Part shown: positions 1 to 8,440 of the stretch, piece by piece
Layout of the letters: each line of letters starts with the position of its first letter
Numbering within the stretch: the stretch's first letter is position 1
Source: Lewinellaceae bacterium
GTDB taxonomy: Bacteria > Bacteroidota > Bacteroidia > Chitinophagales > Saprospiraceae
Reading direction: 5' to 3'
Length of the DNA: 37,729 nucleotides
NCBI GenBank assembly: GCA_947459655.1
Contig: CANHEE010000016.1
Location: 1 to 37,729 of the forward strand
The notes under the pieces: model-generated
What the model was told of the DNA's origin: nothing
The model's input: the letters and a program-made list of their open reading frames with translations, nothing else
Databases searched by the model: none
Program-made: the position numbers and the translations under genes

Positions 1-134
1 CCATTTCCTACATGGAAGGCGCTGACGTTGTTTTCAAAATGCCTGTGTCGGGGGTCGAAAATGTTCTGAATCCACATGATTCGGAACAAAGGTGATGTGG
101 CCTCGGCTGTCAGTGCAAGATGTTTTTGGAGCAT
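1..134 (-). CDS. N-terminal fragment of an unidentified protein running off the left edge
   Basis: On the minus strand an ATG at 134 follows an in-frame TAG by two codons and opens a frame with no stop for 44 codons, up to the window edge. The translation starts MLQKHLALTAEATS and ends with FENNVSAFHVGNG. There is no signal peptide. The ending vaguely resembles the region just before the catalytic histidine of trypsin-like peptidases, but this is only a resemblance. The reading frame looks protein-like (aromatic and charged residues well mixed), which is why it is listed. The function is not recognised. Confidence 0.5.
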   Translation of the reverse strand, partial: MLQKHLALTAEATSPLFRIMWIQNIFDPRHRHFENNVSAFHVGN

Positions 135-146
135 GGAGAGCTATTG

Positions 147-170
147 TTTAGGTGCTTAGGTGTTTAGGTG
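147..170. repeat. Three tandem copies of an 8-base unit, YTTAGGTG
   Basis: Units are TTTAGGTG, CTTAGGTG and TTTAGGTG. The same degenerate unit recurs three times at 9861-9884, where it overlaps the end of the Nramp-like gene. The two arrays are almost 10 kb apart, so the unit looks like a recurring intergenic microrepeat of this genome. Confidence 0.8.
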
Positions 171-174
171 AAGG

Positions 175-192
175 GGATGTGGATGTGGATGC
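175..192. repeat. Three tandem copies of GGATGY
   Basis: The sequence reads GGATGT, GGATGT, GGATGC. It is a simple hexamer microsatellite immediately after the 8-mer array. No function is evident. Confidence 0.7.
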
Positions 193-341
193 TCGTTTTT
201 AATTATTAGACATGGTTTCACAAAGATAGGATTTTGAATTTGCAGAATTTACGGCAGAGGGGAATTATTGCCAACTTTTTAAAGAGCCCATGGTTTACAA
301 AGGCTCACCCCTCTTCGTCATCATGAGAACGGAACCATTGA

Positions 342-370
342 TTGAACAATAATACCGATATTTACATTTA
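342..370 (+). promoter_or_regulatory. Possible Bacteroidota-type promoter for the oxidoreductase at 411
   Basis: TTG at 342-344 is followed after 18 bases by TACATTTA at 363-370, one base off the TAnnTTTG consensus of the Bacteroidota primary sigma factor. It would give a leader of roughly 35 bases before the ATG at 411. This rests on pattern match only. Confidence 0.3.
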
Positions 371-410
371 CTAAGGGGTTTCAGCTTTACTTTAAACTAA
401 AAAATCAGGT

Positions 411-1025
411 ATGAAAATAGCCATCATTGGAAGCGGAAATGTGGGCGGGGCGCTGGCCACTCGTTGGGCTGCAAAGGGTCACCACATATTTATCGGCGCA
501 CAAAGCAAGGATTTTAAAGGGAAAGATTTACTTGAAAATTCCAATACCACCGTCCATAGCGTGGCGGAGGCAGTGGAGATGGCAGATGTCATTTTGATCG
601 CCACCCCGGCGACGGCGACAATTGATGTGGCCAGGTCACTGGGTAAAACGGATGGCAAGGTCATCATCGATGCCATGAATATCGTCATGGGTCGTGGTCC
701 GGCAGGTTATAACTCTAGCAGTGCGGCCATTCTCGACCACACTGCAACCCGCGATGTCGTAAAGTGTTTCAACACCACCGGATTCAACAACATGCGGAAT
801 CCAAGATATGGCGATGTCGCTCTGGATATGTTTATGGCAGGTGATTCAGAAAAGGCCAAAGCAGTAGCCCACCAGCTCGCCCTCGACGCGGGATTCGAAG
901 CCTGCTATGATGTTGGTGGCAGTGACAAATTCGAGTTAATGGAGCAATTCGCATGGTTCTGGATAAATCTCGCCATGTTTCAGGGACAAGGCAGAGAAAT
1001 TGGCTTTAAATTGATGAAGAGGTAA
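411..1025 (+). CDS. NAD(P)-binding oxidoreductase of the F420-dependent NADP reductase (Fno/NpdG-like) family
   Basis: The 204-residue protein begins with a Rossmann nucleotide-binding loop, IGSGNVGGALA at residues 6-16. It is followed by the alternating strand/helix pattern of the NADP oxidoreductase coenzyme-F420-dependent family, including the VIIDAMN segment near residue 84. Members of this family include true F420:NADP reductases and many bacterial relatives that use other hydride carriers. Bacteroidota are not known to make F420, so a different acceptor is likely here (inference). The gene stands alone on the plus strand between two minus-strand genes. The start is supported by the Rossmann loop lying at its usual position close to the N-terminus. 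Confidence 0.8.
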   Translation: MKIAIIGSGNVGGALATRWAAKGHHIFIGAQSKDFKGKDLLENSNTTVHSVAEAVEMADVILIATPATATIDVARSLGKTDGKVIIDAMNIVMGRGPAGYNSSSAAILDHTATRDVVKCFNTTGFNNMRNPRYGDVALDMFMAGDSEKAKAVAHQLALDAGFEACYDVGGSDKFELMEQFAWFWINLAMFQGQGREIGFKLMKR

Positions 1026-1382
1026 GATTTGGTCGGCTAGCCTTCCGGTCTCTCATTAGTTTTGTTTCCACAATTATTGTTTTGTATATTTCCTGTTATT
1101 GATTCAATTGATGTCAGGGGACAGAAAAACTTTATAGGTACAATAGTCGATATTTTGAGGTTTATTAGTTCAGATGTATAATTTTTTTGTGTAAACTTAA
1201 CTGATGGTCGAAAATGCCATCTTGGAAGAAATTTGGCAAAAGACCATCTCGTCCCTTTGGGTCTTTTTATTAGAGCCTATCGAGGCTGTGCAGTTAACTC
1301 GTCTAGACGTTACTGTGTGAAGTCCTGTTATTCTGAATAATCCTAAAAATCGTGTTTATCGTGTTTATCGTGTTTATCATGT
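1026..1382. other. Intergenic region between convergent genes
   Basis: No coding potential was recognised in these 357 bases. They contain a hairpin that could end transcription (1238-1267) and, at the right end, a 9-base tandem repeat running into the mgtA stop codon. The stretch around 1325-1350 resembles the T/A-rich spacer text common in Saprospiraceae genomes. Confidence 0.6.
1238..1267. terminator. Possible bidirectional terminator hairpin
   Basis: AAAAGACC at 1238-1245 pairs with GGTCTTTT at 1260-1267, an 8-bp stem with a 14-base loop, followed by TTATTA on the plus strand. It lies between the convergent oxidoreductase and mgtA genes. The stem is short and A/T-rich at its base and the U-tract is brief, so the call is tentative. 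Confidence 0.35.
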
Positions 1383-1391
1383 TTATCGTGT
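1351..1391. repeat. 9-base tandem repeat CGTGTTTAT overlapping the mgtA stop codon
   Basis: There are four and a half units: CGTGTTTAT three times, then CATGTTTAT, then CGTGT. On the minus strand each unit contains TAA. The mgtA stop codon (1385-1383) lies inside the fourth unit, and the last gene codons (Thr-Arg) are written by the last unit. Confidence 0.85.
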
Positions 1392-3899
1392 TTGGTATTT
1401 CCTGAAGAACCAGACTTTTAGGACATCGGCGGTGAGCACATAAACAAGCACTATAGAAAGCATTGCCAGCAGGTATTCTGGTGGCAACGGAACAAATCCG
1501 ATATCTGCTGCGAAAGGCAGATAGAGCAATCCGATAGTCATGACAACTGCAAATATGCTGAGAAAAATCAGGAATTTGTGGGGCATACTTTTAAAAAAAC
1601 TTTTGTGGGTCCGGATGATGAAAAGTATGAATAACTCAGACAATGCCGACTCAACAAACCAGCTGGTCTGAAATACAGATTCACGTACGTTCAGAACGTA
1701 GAGCAAGGTCAGAAAGGTGACGATGTCAAAAATAGAACTGTGGATACCGAAAATGACCATGTATCTGCTGATGAGCTTCAAATTCCATTTGCCTGAGCGC
1801 TGCAACTGCTCCTCATCCACATTGTCGGAGGCCACCATCAGGTAGGGGAAATCTGAGATGAAATTGGTCAGCAGGATCTGCTTTGGAAGCATCGGTAAGA
1901 ATGGCAGAATAAGCGATGCCGCAGCCACGCTAAACATGTTTCCGAAGGTAGATCCGGTGCTGATGTAAATGTATTTGAGCGTGTTTGCGAAGGTCTTTCT
2001 CCCCTCTCTGATGCCTTCGGCGAGCACCATCAGGTCTTTTTCCAAAAAAACAAAATCGGCCGCTTCTCTTGCAATATCTACTGCATTTTCAACGGAAATC
2101 CCGACATCTGCTGCTTTGATGGCCGACACATCGTTAATACCATCACCGAGATAGGCCACCGTATGGCTTTTTCTGAGTGCCTGTATGATTCGTTCCTTTT
2201 GCTGTGGCTCTACCTCAGCAAAAATATGCGTTTTTCTAACGAGGTGATTGAGCGCTTCCGGGCTGGTTTTGATGAGCTCCTGTCCGGTCATGATGATAGG
2301 GTCGGATATGCCGATTTTCATAGCAATGGATTGTGCTACATTGCGGTTGTCTCCGGTGATGATTTTTAGGTTGACCTGCAGGTGTTTGAGTGCTGCGATG
2401 GTATCCTGAATACCTTGTTTGATCGGGTCTTCAAGTAAAATGAAGCCCGCAAAAGTCATTTCACTTTCTTTCTCTCGCGACACTGTGAGATCACTCAAAT
2501 TTCTGAATGCAACGCCTATGGCCCTTTTTCCTTCCTGACCATATTTTTCAAATTGCATATCAATATTATGAACATTTTCCGCAAGGGAAACGATGTGGCC
2601 ATCGGCAAGACGCATGGTACTACATACAGATATTGTCTCGCGGAATGCGCCTTTGGTAATCAGCAGTACATCCTGATCTTTCCTTACTGCGATGCTTAGT
2701 CTCTTTCGAATAAAATCATATGGAATTTCGGCGATTTTGACGACTTCTTCTTTTGTTGCGGGTGTGATTTTTCGCAAGGCATCGTCGATGGGATTGGCGT
2801 ATCCGGACTCCAGTCGGGCATTCCAGCAGGCCAGATTTTTTACAAAATCGTCCTCTTCCCCTTCACAATTTACGATCCCAAAAACGTTGATGGCACCTTC
2901 TGTGATGGTACCGGTTTTGTCGGTACAGAGCAGATCGACTTCGCCCAGGTTCTGGATGGAGGAAAGTTTCTTTACAATGACTTTTTTCTGTAACATTCGT
3001 TTGGCACCCGCGCTCATGGCGATAGTGGTAATGGCTGGCAACAATTCTGGTGCCATTCCCACGGCCAATGCGAGCGCAAACAGCGCCGAGTCAATTACGC
3101 TTTTGTGGTTGATGAGATTGACCAAGAGAATAAAAATCGACAAAACCATCGTGATTCGCATCAGAAAATAACCGAAGTCCTTGATTCCCTTCTCAAAGGT
3201 GGTTTCAATGTCGTTTGAAGCACTTTGGGCTATGGCACCGAATATGGTGTCTGCACCTGTTCGCACCACCAAAGCTTTTCCATCGCCACTTACGATACTG
3301 GAACCCTCCCAGAGGCAATTCGAGCGGTCTGAAAGCTCGGCACCTTCTGGCTTAACAGAAGGTGCCTTCCTGACCGGATAAGATTCACCCGTCAGACTCG
3401 ATTCGTTGGCGTGCAATTCATTAGATTCCAGCAACAGACAATCAGCGGGAATCATGTCACCGGCATTGAAGAGCACAATGTCTCCGGGCACAATCTGATC
3501 AGCGTTGATATCTTTCGGAACCCCGTCGCGCAAAACGGTGCTTTTCAGAGCAATCAGAGACTGTAGTTTTTCGACTACCCTTCCTGCATTTCGCTCCTGA
3601 AAAAAACTGAGCGTTCCGCTGGTTATAACAATGAAAAGGATGATGAAGACATCGGACAAATCGCCCAGAAATGCCGAAATCACAACCGCACCGATCAGCA
3701 GCAGCATCATCGGACTTTTGAACTGGCTAGCGAACAGTACAAGGTCTCTGCTTAATCGTGTTCCAGACATTCTACCTTTCGGGGAAATGGCCCGCATCTT
3801 AAACGCCTGCTTTTGCGACAGTCCATGCGGAGAACTTTCCAACCTTGTAAACAGCTGTTCGGGTGTGTTTTGCCAAAAGGCTTCACGAATTTCAGGCAT
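1383..3899 (-). CDS. mgtA: Magnesium-translocating P-type ATPase (MgtA/MgtB family)
   Basis: The 838-residue protein is a P3B-type ATPase that imports Mg2+ across the inner membrane. Visible landmarks are the actuator TGES at residues 170-173, the intramembrane MAPELLP at 282-288 (the Mg-ATPase form of the TM4 motif), the phosphorylation site DKTGT with Asp327, and a hinge GDGINDV further on. Further hydrophobic segments fill the C-terminal 200 residues. Escherichia coli MgtA is about 60 residues longer, mainly at the N-terminus. The ATG at 3899 gives a normal cation-ATPase N-domain (EQLFTRLESSPHGLS). No mgtL-like leader was recognised in the 87 bases upstream. The gene is probably monocistronic. 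The C-terminus is encoded partly by a 9-base repeat array. Confidence 0.93.
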   Translation of the reverse strand: MPEIREAFWQNTPEQLFTRLESSPHGLSQKQAFKMRAISPKGRMSGTRLSRDLVLFASQFKSPMMLLLIGAVVISAFLGDLSDVFIILFIVITSGTLSFFQERNAGRVVEKLQSLIALKSTVLRDGVPKDINADQIVPGDIVLFNAGDMIPADCLLLESNELHANESSLTGESYPVRKAPSVKPEGAELSDRSNCLWEGSSIVSGDGKALVVRTGADTIFGAIAQSASNDIETTFEKGIKDFGYFLMRITMVLSIFILLVNLINHKSVIDSALFALALAVGMAPELLPAITTIAMSAGAKRMLQKKVIVKKLSSIQNLGEVDLLCTDKTGTITEGAINVFGIVNCEGEEDDFVKNLACWNARLESGYANPIDDALRKITPATKEEVVKIAEIPYDFIRKRLSIAVRKDQDVLLITKGAFRETISVCSTMRLADGHIVSLAENVHNIDMQFEKYGQEGKRAIGVAFRNLSDLTVSREKESEMTFAGFILLEDPIKQGIQDTIAALKHLQVNLKIITGDNRNVAQSIAMKIGISDPIIMTGQELIKTSPEALNHLVRKTHIFAEVEPQQKERIIQALRKSHTVAYLGDGINDVSAIKAADVGISVENAVDIAREAADFVFLEKDLMVLAEGIREGRKTFANTLKYIYISTGSTFGNMFSVAAASLILPFLPMLPKQILLTNFISDFPYLMVASDNVDEEQLQRSGKWNLKLISRYMVIFGIHSSIFDIVTFLTLLYVLNVRESVFQTSWFVESALSELFILFIIRTHKSFFKSMPHKFLIFLSIFAVVMTIGLLYLPFAADIGFVPLPPEYLLAMLSIVLVYVLTADVLKVWFFRKYQTR

Positions 3900-3986
3900 C
3901 TTTTAAGTGATTGAGACCTTTGCTTTTTCCAAGAAAACAAGTCCCTGTGAAACAAAAAGAGGACTCACATAAGCCCGGTTGATTCG

Positions 3987-4472
3987 TTATTGGAGCTGCA
4001 CCAATTGCCCATCATACAATGCAAAAAGAACAGCATCACCGGCTTCGTTAACTTTTAATCCGGCATATTTCGCCCTGTTGAAATTTGCTGCATTTCCTTT
4101 CTGAAAATAGTAGGTTCCGGCTCCAATGGCGACACTGCCGTTTTTCACTAAGTATTTGATGGCCAATTCATGCTCTTGACGGGGCTGCATAGCTTCCTGG
4201 AAGTGCAAGGAATCTACCCGTCCCCTTTCATCGGTTCTCACCATACAAAAGCCTTTTTGTGGTAGGCTATCAGCTGGCATTGCATCCAATTGTTGATAGT
4301 TCAATTTTATGAAATCGCGCTGTGCGTCAGCGGTGCTATCCACGGGAAATATTTCCAGCAATACCAGTTTACCGGTGTTCAGGACATTTTCTTTTTCAAA
4401 TACTGAGCGGTTGAACAGCCACAACAGAACCGCCAGATTGAGCCATATCAGTAGGTGCCTATACTTTTTCAT
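3987..4472 (-). CDS. GDYXXLXY-family membrane-anchored protein
   Basis: The 161-residue protein has one N-terminal hydrophobic segment (about residues 7-21) that should anchor it, with the rest outside the cytoplasm. The family is named for the motif GDYxxLxY; here it reads RDFIKLNY at residues 52-59, with Gly replaced by Arg and the first Tyr by Phe. The function of the family is unknown. The gene overlaps the end of the DUF4401 gene by 14 bases and is third in the DUF2157-DUF4401-GDYXXLXY operon, an association I know from other bacteria. This suggests one membrane complex (inference). Confidence 0.75.
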   Translation of the reverse strand: MKKYRHLLIWLNLAVLLWLFNRSVFEKENVLNTGKLVLLEIFPVDSTADAQRDFIKLNYQQLDAMPADSLPQKGFCMVRTDERGRVDSLHFQEAMQPRQEHELAIKYLVKNGSVAIGAGTYYFQKGNAANFNRAKYAGLKVNEAGDAVLFALYDGQLVQLQ

Positions 4473-5535
4473 CTGCTTTCCAAAATTTGTTCGTAAAGAT
4501 GTAGAAAAGAATAAACACCAGCCCTACCAGTAACAATAGCCCTGATTTTTGTGGTAAACTAAGGTTAATATCGTAAAAATACCGTGCTACGACCGCTGCA
4601 AGAGAAATTAGCGAAAGTACTGTCCCGGACCGAAAATTAATGAAAAAACAAAGCAATACTGCAAGCATTGAACCGATTATTGCAGGTGCCTTGAAACAGC
4701 AGAAAACGACAATAAGGCTAATTGTGTAAACGGTAATTTTTACATTCATTCTGCTGATATTCAGCACATTTATGACTTTTGAAAATATCATTAATACCAT
4801 CAAACCCAGGAATAGTGCTGCCGGAGAAAGTAAGCTACCGGTCACCGGGATGTTGTCTTTTATTCCCGACCAAATGAGAACGGAGAGGAATGCCATTAAG
4901 ACAGCCAGTCGCAATGGCAGATAAATACGTCTGCAAATTGGCCATGCGCGGAGGATCTGCGCCTCAGCCATACAAGTATACCAGAGCGCAAGGGCAAGCA
5001 AAATCATGTAAATATACATGCCGTCATAGAATTTGTTGCTATGCAACAAATTCAACGCACCAACGTGAATAATCAGGAGTGAAACCAGCGAAAAAACGAA
5101 ATGCTGCACCAGCAAAAGAGCCAAAAAACCAGTCGCCATTAAAGCTGCAGGGATTAGATTCTGATCAATACCATATCTGCCCAACCCGATGCCAAAAAGG
5201 ATGAATCCCAATCCAAAAAAGGTAATGCCGATGGTATCGGTCAGTGGCTTGTTGTATATCCTTTTGATTAAAAGCGAAAGCGCTATCAGCAGCAGTCCGG
5301 TGAGAGTCATGCCAAAATTTGATTTATTCAAACCCGACATGGTAATGAAACTCAGAAAAGTTATTGCTCCCAACAATCCGCCCACAATAGAAAGAAGCCA
5401 AACAGCTACCCCACTGGCCGAATATCGGTCTTCAGAAACGGCAGTTTCCAATGCATTTTCATCAACTTGAAATGCCGTCGGGACTTCCTGTCGTATTGCG
5501 CTCAGTACCTTAACAATGTGCCGATGCTTATCCAT
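4459..5535 (-). CDS. DUF4401 multi-pass membrane protein
   Basis: The 358-residue protein has about ten hydrophobic segments after a soluble N-terminal stretch of some 40 residues, matching DUF4401, which occurs beside DUF2157. I start it at the ATG (MDKHRHIVKV) at 5535, which overlaps the end of the DUF2157 gene by 8 bases. A GTG 24 bases further upstream is possible but less likely. Its own end overlaps the GDYXXLXY gene by 14 bases, so translation of all three is probably coupled. No enzymatic motif is visible. Confidence 0.75.
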   Translation of the reverse strand: MDKHRHIVKVLSAIRQEVPTAFQVDENALETAVSEDRYSASGVAVWLLSIVGGLLGAITFLSFITMSGLNKSNFGMTLTGLLLIALSLLIKRIYNKPLTDTIGITFFGLGFILFGIGLGRYGIDQNLIPAALMATGFLALLLVQHFVFSLVSLLIIHVGALNLLHSNKFYDGMYIYMILLALALWYTCMAEAQILRAWPICRRIYLPLRLAVLMAFLSVLIWSGIKDNIPVTGSLLSPAALFLGLMVLMIFSKVINVLNISRMNVKITVYTISLIVVFCCFKAPAIIGSMLAVLLCFFINFRSGTVLSLISLAAVVARYFYDINLSLPQKSGLLLLVGLVFILFYIFTNKFWKADEKV

Positions 5536-6478
5536 TTTCTTTCCGATTTTGAAGAGCACTCAACATTTTAATCACAGCTGTAACGCTTAGGATGATAAAC
5601 AACCCTGTGACCAGTATCATGGACTGCGATTCAGAAATTTTCAGCATTATTGAAGCGATGATGATGATAACACTGAGGGAAATAAGTGAGAGCAAAAAAC
5701 TGCTCTTTTGCCGCAATCCGTAATCTACCCCAAACGCATAAACAATCAGCGTTCCTATGCACAAAAGTGCGAAGACGATGTCTGGTTCATGATGTATGCC
5801 ATTGGATATTCCCATTGTGGCAAAAATGGCGGTACCAATCGCTACGCACTGCAAAAACCACAGCGGAATCTTGGCTTTTCTCCATTTCAAGAGGAGAATA
5901 TTCAAGAAATAAGCAGCGTTATACAGTCCACTAAGCAGCGCATATACAGCTGACGGCGAACTATTTTTCTGCGCCTGTTCCATGTAAAAAATGATGGTAA
6001 TATGAACCAACATAAGGAAAAGTAACCACAGGTGTGGAAAGCCAGAAACAAATACCCAAATGGAAATGAAGAGCACCCATTGCAGGAAAAACTCATATTC
6101 CAGAGCACTTGTTTGGTACACCTGTCCGTAAACCAGCAACAAAACGCCTACCAAAGCCGGCGCAGCCGTACCGATTATTTTGCGCACAACGATTTTCTGA
6201 CCCGAAATCAGTGTTAAAATCAGACTGAGTACAACGAGTGATTCAACAATACCCAGTTTGAGGAATCTGTGGAGTCCGTTCCAGTTGTACGCGAAAAAGA
6301 AAACGATACCAGCTACTGTGAAGCCTACGCCAAGCGTGATGATAAAAAGCTGTAGAAACAGCTTCCATTGCTGTCTGTCGGGATAAACATGACGTCGGAG
6401 GATAGCAGACAGTGATTCCGTTGTCCAGTTGCTATACGTGTTAATCAGATGAATGTCCTCGCGACTGATTTTTGACAT
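5528..6478 (-). CDS. DUF2157 multi-pass membrane protein
   Basis: The 316-residue protein starts with a soluble segment of about 45 residues (SREDIHLINTYSNW), followed by roughly eight to ten hydrophobic helices. This layout is that of DUF2157 proteins, whose role is not known. It is the first gene of the three-gene overlapping membrane operon. A TAnnTTTG-type box (6528-6535) lies 50 bases upstream and may drive the operon. No catalytic residues can be pointed to. Confidence 0.75.
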   Translation of the reverse strand: MSKISREDIHLINTYSNWTTESLSAILRRHVYPDRQQWKLFLQLFIITLGVGFTVAGIVFFFAYNWNGLHRFLKLGIVESLVVLSLILTLISGQKIVVRKIIGTAAPALVGVLLLVYGQVYQTSALEYEFFLQWVLFISIWVFVSGFPHLWLLFLMLVHITIIFYMEQAQKNSSPSAVYALLSGLYNAAYFLNILLLKWRKAKIPLWFLQCVAIGTAIFATMGISNGIHHEPDIVFALLCIGTLIVYAFGVDYGLRQKSSFLLSLISLSVIIIIASIMLKISESQSMILVTGLFIILSVTAVIKMLSALQNRKENG

Positions 6479-6527
6479 TACTGCACGTTTTGAATGAATG
6501 AAATATCTAGAAAATAAATTTTCGATT

Positions 6528-6535
6528 CAAATTTA
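6528..6535 (-). promoter_or_regulatory. Possible -7 promoter element for the DUF2157 operon
   Basis: On the minus strand the sequence reads TAAATTTG, a match to TAnnTTTG. No TTG was found at the expected spacing upstream, so only the -7 half is supported. Confidence 0.3.
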
Positions 6536-6692
6536 CCACTTAAGGAGCAAAATAGGCAGCAATATGAGAAGAATCATACCCAAAGGAGCAAAGGTCACCC
6601 TAATCGCGTCTGATGGCTTTTGAGGCAGCCGATCAGAGGTAGTGTTTGATGTCATTAAAGACCGTTGCCGACAGAATCAGTAGCTTGTAAGG

Positions 6693-7163
6693 TTATGCGT
6701 TAAGGTACCAGATGGTGCCGTTCAATACGCTTGCGAAGCAAACCCAGAGGAGGTATGGTATCTGAAGGTATGCGGAAACGGGACTGATTTTGTAGAAAAA
6801 GCGAATCATAATGACGATACTGCCCAGCAGTACCAGAATTTCAATTAAGGCTAAACCTATCTGGTGCAGGTTGAAGAAAATTATCGACCAGAGCAGATTG
6901 AGTGCAAACTGAATGGAAAACCACAGGATAGCGTTGTTCTTGTTTTCTTTTCTGCGGTTCCACACCATGCCGAGCGAAATTCCCATCAGCATGTATAGGC
7001 CCGTCCACACTGGTCCGAACACCCAGTTTGGCGGATTCCAGGAAGGTTTTTCAATCATGGGATACCAGCTCAGGACGGCATTTATAGTGCTGAATCCACT
7101 GAACAAACCAAATGTAAGACAGAGGAATACGCAGATGGCAATAGTAAAAACCAGGTTTTTCAT
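6693..7163 (-). CDS. tspO: TspO/MBR (tryptophan-rich sensory) family membrane protein
   Basis: The 156-residue protein has five transmembrane helices and clear family signatures: WYPMIEKPSWNPPNWVFGPVW around residues 33-53, ALNLLWSIIFF near 87, and PYLLWVCFASVLN near 136. TspO proteins bind porphyrins such as protoporphyrin IX, and some degrade them in a light-dependent way; they also affect stress and tetrapyrrole homeostasis. I chose the ATG at 7163 because it follows the SRPBCC stop as TGAaATG and gives a normal length; a TTG start 48 bases upstream would lie inside the neighbour. The position at the end of a photolyase-type gene run fits a photo-oxidative stress role (inference). Confidence 0.9.
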   Translation of the reverse strand: MKNLVFTIAICVFLCLTFGLFSGFSTINAVLSWYPMIEKPSWNPPNWVFGPVWTGLYMLMGISLGMVWNRRKENKNNAILWFSIQFALNLLWSIIFFNLHQIGLALIEILVLLGSIVIMIRFFYKISPVSAYLQIPYLLWVCFASVLNGTIWYLNA

Positions 7164-7164
7164 T

Positions 7165-7620
7165 TCAATTTGATTTGAACATCTGTTCGAGTTTCTGGTA
7201 TCGAAAATCAAAGATAGCTTTTACTTTCCGATGAACAAACAAATGACCTGCAATCCAGCCAAGAAACGACATACCGATATCGTAGTGCAAAATATCTGTC
7301 ATGAGTACTCCCCCATCTACAGCTTTGAAATGGTGCTCATGGTGCCAGATGCTATAAGGCCCTTTGCGCTGTTCGTCCACAAAAAAGGCTCTATCCCTGA
7401 TGTGAGTGATTTCCGTACACCACTGAACAGGAATGTTTAACATGGGTTTCAGGCGGTATCTTATGAACATTCCTTCGTACATTTTTTCCGGTAAATCGGA
7501 CAAAATCTCGAAAACCATGTCATCGGGAGTAATCTCGTTGAGATTGCGCGGTGAGGAAAAGAAATCCCATGCCTCATCTAGAGACATTGGCAAAAATTGC
7601 TCCTGTCGTAGTATCTTCAT
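7165..7620 (-). CDS. SRPBCC (START-like) ligand-binding family protein
   Basis: The 151-residue protein fits the SRPBCC helix-grip fold. Its start MKILRQEQFLPMSLDEAWDF and central GPYSIWHHEHHF match the subfamily often found alone or as the N-terminal part of SulA/YfcH-like proteins. The ligand is unknown; a hydrophobic small molecule is the usual guess. The ATG at 7620 gives the usual family N-terminus; a GTG 30 bases upstream would add a lysine-rich extension. The stop sits one base before the TspO start, so the two are probably translated together. Members of this subfamily recur near photolyase genes (recalled). Confidence 0.75.
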   Translation of the reverse strand: MKILRQEQFLPMSLDEAWDFFSSPRNLNEITPDDMVFEILSDLPEKMYEGMFIRYRLKPMLNIPVQWCTEITHIRDRAFFVDEQRKGPYSIWHHEHHFKAVDGGVLMTDILHYDIGMSFLGWIAGHLFVHRKVKAIFDFRYQKLEQMFKSN

Positions 7621-7674
7621 TTTCTTTTTTTTAGGACAGCAATCTGCCACCTTGCTTTATTATTATTCAATTCA

Positions 7675-8385
7675 TCAAACCCTGAGCGAACCCAATCCGC
7701 CATCGACACCGATGACCTGACCTGTAATCCAAGCCGAGTTGTCGCCAACCAAAAAGGCAGCCATTTGGGCCATTTCCTCAGGTGTTCCCACTCGCTGCAG
7801 GGGGTGTCTTTTTGCAGCAGCATCTTTCTTCTCGGGTGTACTCAGCAGATTTGCGGCCAGTGGCGTCTCCGTCAGCGATGGCGCAATTACGTTGACCCTG
7901 ATGGCTGAAATTGCCAGCTCGGCAGCGAGGCTCTTCGCCAGTCCCTCAACAGCACCTTTTGAAGCGGCAATCGAAGCATGAAAAGGCATTCCAAGCTTGA
8001 CTGCGACTGTGCTAAAAAGCACTACACTGGCCCCATTAGCCCTTTTCATCGCAGGAAGCAATTTTTGGATTAACCTTACAGCACCCATTACATTCTGTTG
8101 AAAATCAGAAAGAAAATCCTGCTCAGAGAGTCTGTTGAAAGGTTTCAAAACAATGGAGCCGGGGCAGTAAATCAACCCGTGAATTTGATCCGGTAGCCCA
8201 TCCAGCACACCCAGGTCATCTTTACTGACATCTATGCCATAAAAAGATGTCCCAAGGGCACGGAGATCATCAGTTTCATTTCTGGAGATGGCGAAGACAT
8301 TGTTGCCCTCTGAAAGCAGTTCAGCAGTCTTTAGTCCGATGCCTTTACCGGCTCCCACGATGACAATATTCTTTGGATTACTCAT
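7675..8385 (-). CDS. Short-chain dehydrogenase/reductase family protein without the catalytic tyrosine
   Basis: The 236-residue protein has the Rossmann glycine motif GAGKGIG (residues 11-17) and the SDR C-terminal half, with TGQVIGVDGG near the end. The catalytic Ser is present (Ser125 in LFSTVAV) and so is Lys143, but the residue four before Lys is Ile139: the motif is IAASK instead of YAASK. The NNAG motif is also altered (IYCPGS). Classical oxidoreductase activity is therefore doubtful (inference). I start it at the ATG 17 codons into the longest frame, at 8385, which gives the standard N-terminus MSNPKNIVIVGAG. It sits between SRPBCC and DUF2256 in the photolyase-type run. Confidence 0.85.
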   Translation of the reverse strand: MSNPKNIVIVGAGKGIGLKTAELLSEGNNVFAISRNETDDLRALGTSFYGIDVSKDDLGVLDGLPDQIHGLIYCPGSIVLKPFNRLSEQDFLSDFQQNVMGAVRLIQKLLPAMKRANGASVVLFSTVAVKLGMPFHASIAASKGAVEGLAKSLAAELAISAIRVNVIAPSLTETPLAANLLSTPEKKDAAAKRHPLQRVGTPEEMAQMAAFLVGDNSAWITGQVIGVDGGLGSLRV

Positions 8386-8440
8386 GATTCGGTTGTATTT
8401 TGCCGTCAGGCAGATGTTAGATGAATTGTGATGCATTTAA

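Larger units (their letters stand above)
135..410. other. Intergenic region with short tandem repeats and a possible promoter
   Basis: This 276-base stretch separates the divergent left-edge gene and the plus-strand oxidoreductase. It contains three copies of an 8-mer (147-170), three copies of GGATGY (175-192) and a possible Bacteroidota promoter just before the oxidoreductase. No further gene was seen in it. Confidence 0.6.

Noticed and set aside
1351-1391. Possible small CRISPR-like array
   Set aside because: The units are 9 bases and directly contiguous without spacers, so it is a simple tandem repeat.
7164-7211. Longer TspO start (TTG at 7211)
   Set aside because: It would overlap the SRPBCC gene by 47 bases and add residues without similarity; the ATG at 7163 follows the stop directly.
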